A DNA stretch of 64,000 nucleotides from Corallium rubrum (lineage: Eukaryota > Cnidaria > Anthozoa > Scleralcyonacea > Coralliidae): positions 4,922,209 through 4,986,208 of the forward strand of contig OZ036000.1 in the NCBI GenBank assembly GCA_964035015.1, in the 5' to 3' direction. The translations under genes and the position numbers were made by a program. Shown piece by piece: positions 33,326-47,889 of this stretch. The notes below the pieces were generated by a model that did no database searches, was not told the origin of the DNA, and worked only from the letters and a program-made list of their open reading frames with translations. The number at the start of each line of letters is the position of its first letter. Within the stretch, counting starts at the first letter, position 1.

Positions 33326-36275
33326 CTACCGGTGGAAAGAATGCCAACATCCCTCAAAAATATGCCAGTCAGTGTCTTCGGTAACCGTACAGATATAATC
33401 ACAGCATCTTTTCTCATTTGGTTGCTGTCCACACTGGAACCCAAGTGGCAAAAAATAGTTTTTAACTGGTGTTTCACCAAACAATGTAGGAAGAATGAAC
33501 ATTGTGCAGTCTTTGGGTTGGCCTTTTGCCCTTGGCAGAGTATATGATGCACCTGGACTTAAAGAGATTTGTGAAAAAAATGAGACTAATATTTTAGCTA
33601 CTCTAGTATGTAAATATTTCAGTTGTACTCGACTGAAAACATAATTCTTTGCAGGACTGAAAACTGATTGAAAATTTCCTTGGCGGACACCACAGCCGAA
33701 AATGGCTTCCATGGTTTCTTTCAGCTTTTCGTCACTTGCCCCATCAGTTGTATGTCTACGTATAACAGAGTGAACATACTCTACAATGGATTCATCAATA
33801 ATATTTAAATGGTTTTTAAAAACAATAAATATACCATTGGAAAATTCGTTACCTTCCCAGAATTTTACAAATGAAAGCCAGATCAAAAGGGACTTCCTAT
33901 AATGATGTCTTCTAAAACAATACATCAGAATCCACATTCTTACAATAGATTCATTCAATAAACTAACGGACAATAATTGTCTAAAAAATTAAGTAAAGTA
34001 CCATACTGTACATCCTTGCATTTGTGGAAAATGCCTTTAACACTCCTTCTAATTAGTGTCCATCCTCCATAAACAATCTCCAAAATAAACTGAATCCTCC
34101 ATGGCTTAGGATGTTCAGCTAGCACTCTGTTGGGAAAAAATAATAAATTATACACAATTTTCAGAAATGGAAGGTAATTTAAAACTAAATCTTCATCAGC
34201 ATTGAGGTCAATGTGTAAAGGCCCTATCATAGGGATTAGTGAAAGTAGTTGTTCCAAGTGAACAAGCTCAGTATGTGCAATGTTATCCATGTACTTCTTC
34301 AGTATTCCGTAAATAATTTGCCGTGGGTAAAATTGGCTTGGGTGGTCACCAGGGAAAATCACAACAAACTTACTAAGATATTCTTTCAGCTTGTTTACCA
34401 TCAAAACTCTTTCCATGTAATTATCTTGGGATTTTAAAGGATGTTTAAAAAAATCAACCAAATAAACACATTTCTTAAACTTTCTCATACTTCCAACTTC
34501 TGTCGATGCACAGTAATGATGACTTTCAAGGCACTTGCACTCTAACAGTGGGTCAAAAAAGGATGTGGTTAATTCAAGTGAGCAAGAGGCAAATGTATAG
34601 CTAAGCTTTACCATAGAACAAGGTGAACAGATTTCATTTGCAAGGTTGCATGCCTTAATACCTTCCTTATTATGAATAAATTGAGGAGGAGGTTGATGAA
34701 CAGCTTTAATGTCAGGAAATATCTTAAAAATAATAGTACACATGTCGTTAGTTTCTGAGGTTTTAAGGTCATTGGGTCGTCTCTGAGTGAATAGTTGTGT
34801 AATCATCGATCATTAAAAGTAATAATTTTTCATTTTTTATAGCATCATCCAATGCAGAATTAATATTTTGGAAATTTGTTGCAGCAAATTTGTGAAGTGC
34901 TCTATCAACAGTAACACTACAGCAGCTGGTACCAAGAACTCTTTGGGTGTTTATACCTTCATTGGTGCAGTGTGAAAATCTTAAAAGAATACCATTATCA
35001 ATCTGGAAAAAAGCACATTTCTGTGACAAACCAAAACATAATTGTAAAATTAAAGAAACTGTTCATTTCTTATTTAAACCTTGCCTTTCTTTTGTGTGAT
35101 GGGGACTTGTCATGCAAGCTAAGACAAGGTCGAATAAATTTGGGGCCCCATTGTCTATGCAAAATGTTTTAAATTGCTCAGGGCTGTAAATGGGGAGGCC
35201 TTCCTTTTTACTTGCATACTGCAAGTATGCCCTCTGCACATTTCCAACCTCTCCAACTATTTCTTCACCTGAAGAAAAATATAAAATGAATTTTAAACAT
35301 ATATGCATATCAAATATTGTGGTCACAATGTAGAGTAGTTGCAATGTTATATCATTACCTGTAAATCATTAAATAAATATTTGGGCCTTTTTGTATGATA
35401 GATATAATACACTAATCTGATGTGGTGAGATGAGACTTGTCATTAGGGTTTCCATTTGCTTTAGGAGAAAATGCCACAACACAAAAATTCTTCAGTTGAA
35501 ATTAACTTAAAAAATACTTCAATTTAAGGTAATACTTAAAAATATTCTTACCTGACACAGGGAAATTCGAGCTTGAATTTTCAATAGGGTCCTGTATTTC
35601 TTCTACAAAATATACAGTTTTTCACCACATGACAATGGCACATGAACAGTATTTTCTGAGGAAAAAATTGTGTCTATGTTGTCAACTTGTACAGTACCTT
35701 CTAGGATAAAATCCTCCTCAGTTTGCGTTTCTACGGAAACGGTTGTTGAAGTATCTTCAACAACAGAATTTTGGTTCTTCATGTAACAGGTCTTACAAAG
35801 GCACTGTTCATCTGAACCACCACACACGAAACCAGACTTAGACGACTTCGTGCCACAAGAGCTGAGCGGCAAGGGATTTTAGACCTCATAACGAACGGCA
35901 AAAGCTGTAAGTACAAGGCTAAAAACAAAAAAATCTTTTCCCGCCTTTCGTCTTATAAACGGGTAGAAGTTTACAAATAAGAGCACAAACGTTAAGCCAT
36001 TTTGCACCGATTGGTTGGACGGTTAAAAGCACAGAGATGTTAAAGTAGCCATTTACTTATTAATAACCGATCGCAAAATCAAATGAGATCAAAATTGATC
36101 CCACCTGATCTCCATAATTTTGTATATAAATACTTTAAAATATAAAGACACTAACCATCATTTCATCGATTTTAAATATCTTTATTTATGAATCGTTTAA
36201 AGTAATATTTCCATTGCTAATTTTACCGTGATAGAGAACCTTCGAAAAACAGCTTCTCGCCTCCACGTCGACCAT
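33326..36275 (-). pseudogene. Decayed transposon-like gene of a cnidarian repeat-protein family
   Basis: Minus-strand pieces in order: first exon MVDVEARSCFSK from 36275; a Cys-rich segment at about 35860-35610 (CGTKSSKSGFVCGGS, CLCKTCY); 35600-35555; 35270-35087; 35018 to about 34790 ending in LLLMIDDYTTIH; 34795-33960 (RRPNDLKTSETNDM ... LLNFLDNYCPLV); and 33960-33326 (SLLNESIVRMW ... RRHHYRKSLLIWLS ... FSPAKNYVFS). Neighbouring pieces fall in different frames near 35850, 35595, 34790 and 33960, where the gaps are too short for introns, and about a dozen residues seem missing at the last joint. Several conserved blocks (DDYxxIH, RRHxxKxLLxWLS) are familiar from unnamed multi-copy proteins of cnidarians and sponges. 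This looks like a non-functional copy. Confidence 0.55.
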
Positions 36276-37030
36276 CTTGAAATTTCCATAGCAACTTAAC
36301 GATTACGTCATACTTAAAACTGACCAATCAGACAAAAGGTCCGAAAAGGATCATGGTTACTAACGCCCAAATCGATTCATTTGCATCTGACCACAGACGA
36401 GGAGTGATCTCCTCTGGGTGGACTCGATGCGTAAAATCTTTTGAAAACTCGTCACAGTTGATCCAGAATTTATAAAGCTGATCGTCAGCAAAGTAGGAAA
36501 ACAATTCGTGATGATCATAGACAATTAAATATTATCAGATTGTGCTTTATTTGGTGTATATTCGCGACAATGGCGTGTGGGCATTCAAGATAATTTTCAA
36601 GACCTACTCAAGTTCCATCGGATTCGAGGCATTTTATTGATACAAATGAAACGAATGAGATGTTTACAACAAAGAAGGATTTGGTTTTGCTGAAAATTTT
36701 AGATGTGGAACGCGTCGTAAGTCGTTGCAACTGGAGAAAAGCGTGAGGTAAGAAATCAACGTTGTTGTTTATTATTAATACTGTTTTAAAATCGTATATA
36801 CAATTTTAGCACTGGCTGTATGAAATTAACTTATGTATTTGGTATTAACTTTGATGTTTTTAAAATAGGTAGACTGCATATATACAATTAATTTGTTGTT
36901 ATTTTTTGTTTGTATAAAGGGTGATTTTGGAATATTGAATTGCTTCCAGTATCTATTGAAACATATAGTAACTGGTCAAATGTTCAACATAGAAATATTG
37001 CACCACTTCAAGCCTTCACAGATGACAAAT
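36276..37030. other. 5' flank of the decayed gene and unassigned sequence
   Basis: Holds CCAAT-like ATTGGTC motifs, a hairpin GAGGAGTGATCTCCTC near 36401, and one copy of GGTCCGAAA(A)GGATCATGG (36338-36356) whose inverse is at 38859-38876. A short plus-strand frame from 36660 ending at a GTAAGT could be an orphan first exon; no downstream partner was found. Confidence 0.3.
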
Positions 37031-37060
37031 AACTAGAAATTTTATGTGTTGTTACTTGAT

Positions 37061-38945
<1,885 letters not shown>

Positions 38946-38948
38946 GAG

Positions 38949-39179
38949 TTTCAGGGTGTTGCGCGCGCATCATTTTACAAAAAAACTGGCAAGCTCCACT
39001 CAAAGTAAACATACTGTTTAAAATAAACAAAGTGTAGATACAGTTTCTGAATATAAAACATTGTTATTCTGCTGTTGTTGGCTCGCTAGCAAGTCTATTT
39101 GCCATTCCTTACTTTGTGGGGAGCCCGCCAAGAGCCCGCCAATTTCTTTCCAAAACGATGCGCACGCAACACCCTGAAA
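38949..39179. mobile_element. Small inverted-repeat element, 231 bp
   Basis: TTTCAGGGTGTTGCG...GCATC at 38949-38971 and its near-perfect inverse at 39157-39179. No target duplication was found. The interior has GAGCCCGCC twice and is non-coding. Confidence 0.6.
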
Positions 39180-39360
39180 CCACTAAACCACTAAGATTTC
39201 TGCTTTCCTATTGGTTGAAACTTTCATGCATTCAAGGCATGCGCAGACGTACAAGTGGATTTAGCCCTGAATGATGCAAGATTGTAATTATAGTGGTTAC
39301 TGAACCTGGCCCATATTTCTTTTGAAATTGGGCCAGGGTACTGGCTCCAAAATCATGAAT

Positions 39361-39784
39361 TTAATGAATTTTATTTGACTACAAAAACATATACTGCAGA
39401 AAAATTATTTGTAAAAGTCACAACAAATCATGGTATTTATAAAGTATTTTCCATGTTACTATCAGAGTCACATCTCGTATCACCACATGTATATAGAATG
39501 TGGGGGGACATCTTTTTAAACGTTGGTTCTCACATCTCCTTACCTTGAAACTTTAGACTTTTTCCACCAATTTCCAGCTCGTTTACAACCGCATTGCTAA
39601 GTTCAACAGTAAGATACAGTAGACTTCGATCTTGCGCCTGTACAAGTTAATTTTGCATTCAGTTCATGTGGCAAAAAGGCAGCACTTTCCTTGCGATAGT
39701 AACTCCTAGTTATTTTAATGATTTATTAGAAATTGAACCTTGGGGGTTGACTAATCTTAGGTCACCTGTGCCTCCTTCGACCTT
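39361..39784. repeat. Duplicate of the HACD3 exon-1 region
   Basis: Matches 19035-19429 in the same orientation. Flanking and intron sequence is roughly 90 percent identical by eye, while the 94-bp exon part differs at one base. The section corresponding to the start codon is replaced by unrelated sequence. Confidence 0.85.
39544..39637 (-). pseudogene. Orphan copy of HACD3 exon 1 with splice-like edges
   Basis: 94 nt on the minus strand, from GCGCAAG to TTTCAAG, followed by the same donor as HACD3 exon 1 (GTAAGGAG). The upstream edge now reads CTTGTACAG|GCGCAAG, an acceptor-like junction in phase 0, so the piece has the form of a phase 0-1 internal exon encoding most of the first CS-domain strands. 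It has one substitution against the gene, Glu to Gly in the IGEKSLKF region. There is no start codon. It could be an inert fragment or an alternative exon. Confidence 0.6.
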
Positions 39785-40439
39785 CGTATTTCAATTTTTG
39801 TTTTCAATGGTATCCGAACGTTTCTGTTGATTGTTGTTCAATTTCCAAGCCATTAGTCGAAAAACCTTTGTGGTTTTAAGCTTAACCTTTTAGACGTTTG
39901 AAAAGGTGAGTGAGAAAAGGTAATTTTGACTTATATCTCTTCCTTACATTATTAGGCAGCTATTTAACGGGTTTTTATATCAATAATTTATCAATATGTG
40001 AGTGTTGTTGTGGTTGGTATTCTTTCATTATTCAGTATTTTTGCCTAATCATGTATCGATACCTTTGTACTATCTCCAGCTTTCAGTTTTGGTTTCGAAA
40101 TCGGAATATATATAGTTAAAGATGTTCATGCGGAAAAGCCGAAGTAAAGGCGGAAGTCATGACTAACGTCTACTACTTTCACTTTTGGTTTGACACGTCC
40201 TTATACGGTGGGCATTGGTCAATCCGAAATCTGGTTTACCCCTTAATTTTGGAAAAGCTGTGAAAGGACTGGATGGGTCCCTTTGAGTCATCCCTTTAAG
40301 CCAAAACCCCTTGAATACTAGCAAAGAATTCTGGTAGTTGTGGTCACACCCAATGTCATTGTGCAAAATGGCCTATTAAAAACAATATTTCTGCTTTTCA
40401 TGGCCACATGCAACCCTGCAAGCAGACACTTTATAATAA

Positions 40440-41340
40440 TTACTTGTTGCTAGCAACTCATAAATTAAGGCTAAAGTTGAATCAAGTTTAATTTCTAAAT
40501 TGTTTTTAAACAACCCCTTTTAAGCAGACATCTCTCTTAAGTGGACACCTACACAGGTAAAAATCTCACAGCTTGTCAACAGGATGTGTTCGCAACAGGC
40601 TTGTAGCAAGGCTGGGAACAAGTTGCAACAATGCTGTTCATTCACGAAGCTGCTACAACCTTGTTACCATCAGCCTGTTAACAACATGTTGAGTGCAGAG
40701 CGGTAACAGGTTGTTGGATCAACTTGTCATCAGTCTGTTGGAGTCATCAACCTTGTTACAAGTTGTCAACAACCTGTTACAGACATGTTAACAGACTGGG
40801 ACAGCCAGTGCGAACGCATGACGGTAACAACCTGTTGAACAGCCTTGTAACAACTTGCTTGCAGGTCTGTAACAGCTTGTGCGTTTTTACGTGTGTAGGC
40901 AAGGTCCCAGCCATTTCTTTAACAAAACACTATTAGTTACAACCCATTTTAAGTGGACACCCATCTTAAGCAGAAACAGACACCTATCTTGGGCTCCAAT
41001 TAGCAAATTAACCTCTTATTAAGCAGACAAATCCATATCAAAATTAACCTTTTCTTTAATAACAGTAATAAATTAATCAACACTTGAGATTAACTGAGAG
41101 ACCAACACTTTGAATTGTGAGCCTGTTTAAGTCAGTGCTGTATTGATTAATTTGTTTTTTTAGAATTATAGTGAAAGCAAACTACGTACAGTGTATGTAG
41201 AAACAAAAAGTTGATCACCACATGTAACCCCCTACTGTGCAACCCGTTCTTTTTAAGAGGACACCCCTCTTAAGCGGACAGTCCTCAGTGTTAGAGGCCC
41301 CAAAGGGCTCCACTTAGTAGGGGTTCTGCTGTATAATCTG
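40440..41340. repeat. Degenerate CTCTTAAGCGGACA-type repeat region
   Basis: Copies of (AAGTGG/AAGCAG/AAGCGG)ACA(C)CC(C)TCTTAAG recur near 40520, 40950, 41020 and 41260. The block is split by the foldback element at 40548-40899. A partial relative may be at 24320-24400. Non-coding. Confidence 0.5.
40548..40899. mobile_element. Foldback element rich in ACAACCTGTTAACA motifs
   Basis: The ends CCTACACAGGTAAAAATCTC and the inverse of CGTTTTTACGTGTGTAGG pair over about 26 bp. The inside is many inverted and direct variants of CAACCTGTTACA/TGTTAACAGACTG, which would fold heavily. Confidence 0.65.
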
Positions 41341-41762
41341 TTAGAAAGAAAGTCTGAAACCAACTTTTCAATGATTATATGTGATTGAAACCAAAACTTG
41401 CACTAGTTTTTGGGAATTATAAATCAGCTGATTCACAAAATTTTAAGACCATGGCAAGTTATCAATATTGAATGTGACTGAGCATATTTTCATTTAATGA
41501 AATGTTTAATGCATTATAAAATTAATAATATAATGGTATTCCATCACTGCTGTCTGACTAGACACTTTTGTTATTGTTTACACATTATATTTGAGTTTAA
41601 ATTATTACCAATGTTTTTTTATAATTTCAGTTTGACATGTTTTAAAAATTTGGATGATGGCATGTTATTTATACAAAAAATCCAAACTACAGTAGTACTT
41701 TTAACTACATAGTAAGTTGTTCCTTCTTGAATTTTGTAGACCACAAGTGTACTGTAGTTACA

Positions 41763-44700
41763 ATGGCTGCATCCCTCCGAAGTAAAGTTGAGAAGCATTT
41801 GACTTGCTCTGTTTGTTTGGAACAACTAAAGGACCCAAAAGTTTTGCCTTGCCTTCATTCATATTGCCACAAATGTATTGTAGGTCTTGCCATGAATACA
41901 AACGGGAGAAAACAACCAAAAAAACAACGTATAACTTGTCCTGAATGTCGGACCACAGTAATGGTAAGATTTCAAGAAGCTGCAGACTAATTAAAAGAGG
42001 CTTAATATATTAATTATTAAAGGCTACATGTATGAGATCTGAACATTCGGACCCTAATACTGCTCAAGCTTCCTGTGGAAGGCTGTAGGAGGCTAAGTAC
42101 TGTCATTACTGTATTTTGATATTTTGATTACTGAATATGCTGCTTCAACAAAATTTTTGAGAAGGTACATGTAAATTATCAGTTGCATGTTGGTAAATAT
42201 GCTTATCTCACATTTAAATGCACACCATCCAATCCCCAAATGCTCAGCAATCCCAGACAAAAATTCTCATCGCTTGGAGTTGTGACCCCCCCCCCCCCAT
42301 CTAGAGTAATTACAGTACATGACTAAGACAATATAGTTGACAGGATCTAAGAGCCTGTTCTCATCAGGCGAGTTTTATTTCAGAGGGTAAGATTAGCTCT
42401 ATATATATACTCTGAGATACATCAATGTTAGTTCATTCCCATGTTTAAAAAATTACAGTAGGTACATGGATCACAAGAGACTGAGATGACTTTGGGGATA
42501 GGCATGGTTAATGGGATAGGATAGGTCTGAGCAATGGGTACTAACTCTAGGACCAGGGTGGAAGCGTTACATGAAGATAGGATCATGCACCTAAGTTATC
42601 TCAGGGGGTATATGGGTCAACTTTTGATAAAATTATGCATGCCATACTTAAATTTACATGGCTCAACCAATTGTTCCCCACAGAGCTGTAAATTTTAAAT
42701 TACTTGCTTCAAAAAGTAATCAATTCCTAATGTATGCAGCCTGCATGCGTTTAACTTTATGTACAGCGCTGAGACATGGGCGTTCAAGAAAGATGATCTG
42801 AGTGGTACAGTGAACTGACCTCGCTATGTTTTATTCGTTTGTGAAAGTCATGAGGGCATAAGGTCTTGTATTAACTGTGAGCTACGCAAGATTCTGAACA
42901 TGTTTGGGACTATTGTGGATCTTTGTGGACTTTTATTAAGTTACCAAAAGTCCCATATAATCCATAGCACGGCTTTGACTGAAAAAATACGAAATAAACA
43001 AGAGAAAAGCAACACAGCCGGGATTATAGGCATGCTAATTTCTGAGTATTTCTGAGTATAATTATGATAAATTTTTAATAATGCGAGACCAAAATAAAAA
43101 TTTCCACAACCGAAAATACGAGAAAAGCGTCCTCAAACACAAGGTTAAGTTCTGTGCAAGGCGTGACCAGTATTGCCTATTATTACCTGGCATTTACTAA
43201 ATGCGGTTTCGGTATTCCGTTGATTTTTTCGCGGAATTGCGGTTTTTGACCGATTTTTTTCGCGGTATTGCGGTTGTGGGTAGCTATGTGTTTTCGTTCG
43301 CCAAAAATGGCTGACATTTTTTTATTGTTTTGATTGTTCATGAGAGAATATGAGAATTGTGTCATATTGTGGAATTTAAAAGTGGTCTTGAGTGAGTTTT
43401 TACAAACCAAGCAAATGAAGTTTTGGGGACCATACAAATCAAGCAAATGAAGTTTTGGGAACCATAGATCAACCGGGTCCTATACTAATCACTGCCCAAG
43501 ACTGCCCAGGGTACATAAAAGACTGCCCGGAAATAAAAAAATGATTGCCAGAGAGGGTATACATCTATATTAGAGGCCTTATATAATAAAGAAATAGATC
43601 CACAGTTACGGCAAACCGAAAACTGCAGTTCGGAAATCAGCAGTTAGCCGTTAGAAGTTAAGACAATTTGTATGTTAATCCGTATATATGAAAATAAACG
43701 GCAATCTTAACTTGCTGGGCTAATATTTTAAACATAGCAAAATGAAAAGGCTGGAAACTGCCGTGAATTTTGAGGAACGAAATACTGATGTTTCGAGCGG
43801 AGCACTTTATAAGTTGTGAAAGGCCGTAACGTTGTGAAAATCGTAACGGCGGAATGTGGCGAAATATCACAGAATATCCATGCCAAGTCAGAAAACTCTA
43901 CGCCAGTCAGAAAAATCTAAAATAACCGAAAGTCTAGCAAACGAAGACTTGTATACAGTGCGGAACGTTTAACGCTTTCCCTTAACGCGTAAAATCGTCT
44001 GGCGTTTGCTGGAGTAAAGTCAGAGTAAAATCGTGGGGTACCCGAGCTGCAGCTGGCTAACTTCCATATAAACACCCCCTAAGACAGACTACTAGTCTGT
44101 CTGTCGACAGCCTTGCCATCTTGTTTCCCTTATGAGAAAGATATGGTTAACAACATTATTGCTGCGAGCCGTAAGGCGAGCTGCTCACTAATCTTGACGA
44201 GGTCTGGGCCGAGTTTATATGCGTTCACAAACTCGATTCTTAGGATTTCGTGGGCGATGATCTTGTGGAAACGCAATGTCTACCGATCAGCGGCAGGCAT
44301 TATTAAAGATGGCAACATTAAAGATGGCAACAGCCGTTATTGCTGCAGATCAACAACCTAAAACTGCATAGATTGCCGTTCTTCACTTCAAGCAAGAGTG
44401 CTGACGCCATCACTCTTTAATGGCTCGATTTTATACGCGTGACGTCCATGTTGAGGAAAACGTCGCATGCTTAAATTCTTTAATTGAAAATGCTTCGGAT
44501 GATAACAAGTATTTTACTATTAAATAGTAAATGGTAGCAATTCGCAGCACTCCACTTTTGATAAAAACTTCTAGTTGTTTATAAAAAAATAATTAATTAC
44601 TGGATAAAGGAATGAGGTTATAGGTCTAGGGCAGTCCCGGGCAGTAATTAGTACGACAGGATCAACCGTGTTATACCTACGTATTTATAGATTGGTTGCC

Positions 44701-47212
44701 TTTATTTCAAATTACTATAAAATTTCATCTCCAACAGCCTGCACGAGCAGTTTAACTACAGTAGTCCCAAACGATCACGTCTCAGCTCCACTAGCGTCTT
44801 CCTGTCCTTCAATGTTCCATTGCACATCCATCTAGTCTTCCTGAAACAAGTACGTTCAATACAGTTAAGCCTTATAGCGCACATTGTTGTCAGATGTGTG
44901 TATGGTCGTTTGTGTGTAACTGAACAAATCAAATTAAAAAGCATTTCTTTTTGAAGACTACAAGAAACTGGTCATGATCGATAGGGAAATTACTATTGTG
45001 CGTGGCATTACTGAATATTTTGTTGCTGAATTTTGTTTCAGCATACTGGTATTTTTGGCAATTTTCTTATCCTTGTAAGATTTGCTAAATCTATTGCAAC
45101 AAGTACTCTTGTCTCACACCAAGTCGATGAAGTTTGGTTGTACTCTTTTCGGACTTTTGAATTTCATTCCAAAATCCGATCTTTTGCCTCATGAGTCTTA
45201 TTATTTATGCATGATTGACGTCAAAAGGCAAACCAACCAATGAGAATTTTGCGTCGCGATTTAGGACGCAGATATGCAGTATCTAAAAATGCTATAGCAT
45301 TCTTGCAGGCTCTCTTCGAGTCACTCGTCTCTCGTCTGCATTCCCTCCCTTCTCTCAAAGGGATTTTTCAGTGTATTATATATATCGGGTATCTAATTTG
45401 TCTGCGAAATTCCATTGCTGAATTGAACTTAATTTGTGAGACTGGGTTTTAAACAAAGAGAGCTTTAAAACTCCTTTTTATGTGGAAAAAAAAATGGTTT
45501 AAATTAAGACAGCTTCCTATGATAGCTTCCTAAAACATTTTTACTTGTACATGTAGGTTGATGATCCACAAAACCTTTCCACCTTGCCTTCTAACTTCTT
45601 CGTCAATAATCTCTTAGCAACAATGGCACTGACCGATGAAAAGGCAGCGAAGACGATTATTTGTGACAGCTGTGTTAGTGGGGATCTGGCCGAAACCCGT
45701 TGCAAGGAGTGTGGAATATTTCTTTGTCAGTACTGCACTGGCTTTCATAGAAGAACCCGTGCGACACAAGTTCACGAGCTTGTCTCCATGGATGAGCTGA
45801 AATCCAACGCTGCCCCAGAAAGCATTGCTGAGAAGATAAGATGTCCCAAGCATAAGGAAGAAGTGATCAAGCTCTTCTGCAAAACATGTCAAGTGACCAT
45901 CTGCAGAGATTGCACCATTGTTGATCATCGGCAGCACGAATATGGGTTCGTAGAAGATGTTGCATTCCAAGAAAAACAGAAGTTGCAAAAGAATCTCGAT
46001 GAAGTAAAGCAAAGGAAACTCAGAGTTGTGCAGGGAATATCAAGCCTTAAAAGATTTGATGAAGGTTTGATGGCTAAGGAGAAATCAACGATCTCAGAAA
46101 TCAATAAACACTTTGACGATCTGGCGAAAGTTATGGCAGCCCAAAGAAGGGCATTAGTTGCAAAGGCAACGTCGTTGACAAGTTTGAAACAGAAGCAGAT
46201 TCATGCTCAGCTGGAGCGACTAGAAATGGCTTTGGCAACTTGTGAAAGCAGCATCGAGTTTACAGAGCAAGCATTTAAGAATGGCAACGATGTGCAAATA
46301 TTAAGTATGGAGAAATGTATTTTGCAGTCTTTGGAGAATTTGAAGAAAGTTAAAGATCAAACACAGCCTTGTGTTTCTGAACAGATTGTGTTTTCCATCC
46401 CGTTTTCAGTGAAGAATACAGAGCAAACCTTGTTTAATGCATATGCCGTAGACGATGTTGTGGTAAGCCCTGAAGATTGCACAGCCTCGTTCAACGAACC
46501 CGAATCGACACATTTGGAATTAGGAAAACAGTCTTCCATAACCGTGATTTGTAACGACAAAAAGAAGAAACGATTGAGATACGGAGGACAGTTAGTCAAG
46601 CCAATGTTTTCCGGAGTTGAGGTCAGTAATGTGACTGTTACTGACAATAAAGATGGATCACATGTTGTGAACTTTACACCAACCAATCAAGGAGGAATGT
46701 TGAAGTTTGAAGTAACCGTCAATGGTAATCCTACTCCAGGTTGTTCTTTAACAAAAAGTGTGAAGTGGGTGATAAGCGATGTTTATGGTTGTGGTCCAAT
46801 AACCAATAATGGACTAACAATGTCAGGCCAAGGTCGTAACGGAGAATACTGTTGGAGGGTAGGAGGGTGTTACTTTGAGTCCGGAGTTCATACGTGGAAG
46901 GTTCAAGTGAAATGTGGAAATTATTATGAAGATTATTATGAAGGTGCTAATGCTGAGATTGGAGTCATAGACTACAGTGAAATCAATGCAAATATTGCCG
47001 TCAGCAAAAAGAAGTGGGTCCAAACCGTTTCTGTCCGTCGAAACAGCACCGACATCTCGGCAGAACTTGACATGACCAATAAAACATTGATTATTTCATG
47101 TAACGATCACTGCTACAAAAAATCCAGGCAAATTCTTCAATTCAACGCAGCACGAGTTTCTCCTTTTTTTTGCTGTTTATCACCTAATTTAAGTCTAACA
47201 CTTGTCGAATGA
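41763..47212 (+). CDS. TRIM45-like E3 ubiquitin ligase (RING, two B-boxes, coiled coil, filamin repeat, SPRY-like tail)
   Basis: Exons 41763-41963 and 45557-47212 join in phase 0 to give 618 residues. RING: C15, C18, then CLHSYCHKC and CPEC. B-box 1 starts at C103 and B-box 2 at C163 (CPKH ... CKTC ... CRDC ... DH). A coiled coil spans about 200-330. A filamin/ABP280-like repeat follows (about 360-460, with SGVEVSNVTVTDNKDGSHVV and GCSL). The last 150 residues resemble an SPRY-type beta region (GVHTWKVQVK). RING-TRIM proteins transfer ubiquitin with E2 partners; the substrate is unknown. All zinc ligands appear intact, so this is the likely functional member of the three paralogues here. An in-frame ATG at 41727 lies 12 codons upstream; 41763 suits the family better. 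Confidence 0.88.
41964..45556 (+). other. Long intron of the TRIM gene
   Basis: Opens gtaaga and closes tgtacatgtag. It contains a C-run near 42285, scattered MITE fragments (for example TTAACGCGTAAAATCGTCTGG near 43983) and no supported gene. Confidence 0.6.
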
Positions 47213-47880
47213 CAATATTTCGCTGCTGTTGAAATCCACGCTAGCTTGAATAATTTGATAAATTAATGATTTTGTGTTGAAAAGAAAGTCTTGGACTTCT
47301 GTAATCTATTGTCTGAAAGAAGTATGAATCTGACTTATTCTTATATATTTTAGTTTGTATAAATTTGCGAAAACTTATTATGATTACTTAGTTGTGTTGC
47401 CGAAGGACTGGCTGAAATATCTATTTTATTCTTTATTTTATTTTACAACTGCAACTTTTTTGTAATGTTTTAAGAATCCAATGAAATTTTCTTAAAAGTT
47501 GTATATTTGATTCAAATTTCTATATATCTCAAAATGTATAAAAATTGAAAACAACAAAAATTTTAATTTTTAGTGTATTTCAGTATCTTTTTGTGATAAT
47601 TATGTTTACATGCAAAGACATAAAGGTGGCTGAAGCCAGTTCAAATGTCTCGTTCTCTTCCAAAAACGTTTTTATAACCTATAGAAATTTCATTGTAACA
47701 TCATTTCTTCCTGACATTCTGAAAAAATTACTTTCATTTGCCTTTTTTGTGGATTTTTGTCTGATAACATTGTGTTCCTTGACTTCCTTTGGGCGGCTCA
47801 TAATTTTTGGCTACCAGCTAGTGTACCTTCATGACCAAATCCATGAATTAAATAACCCAGGTACTTGATCCCGACACAAA
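47213..47880. other. 3' flank of the TRIM gene
   Basis: AT-rich, probably 3' UTR. The open frame at 47545-47868 is hydrophobic but has no family resemblance and is not called. Confidence 0.4.
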
Positions 47881-47889
47881 CCTCAGAAT

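Noticed and set aside
33960-33985. Acceptor-like TTAATTTTTTAG in the decayed gene as a real splice site
   Set aside because: The only nearby donor would give an intron of about 26 nt, and residues conserved in the family are missing, so a deletion is simpler.
44756-44944. Short minus-strand frame in the TRIM intron, with several Cys and Arg
   Set aside because: 62 residues only, no recognisable motif, no splice context that extends it.
47545-47868. Hydrophobic frame of 107 residues after the TRIM gene
   Set aside because: AT-rich 3' flank, no family resemblance, no splice partner.
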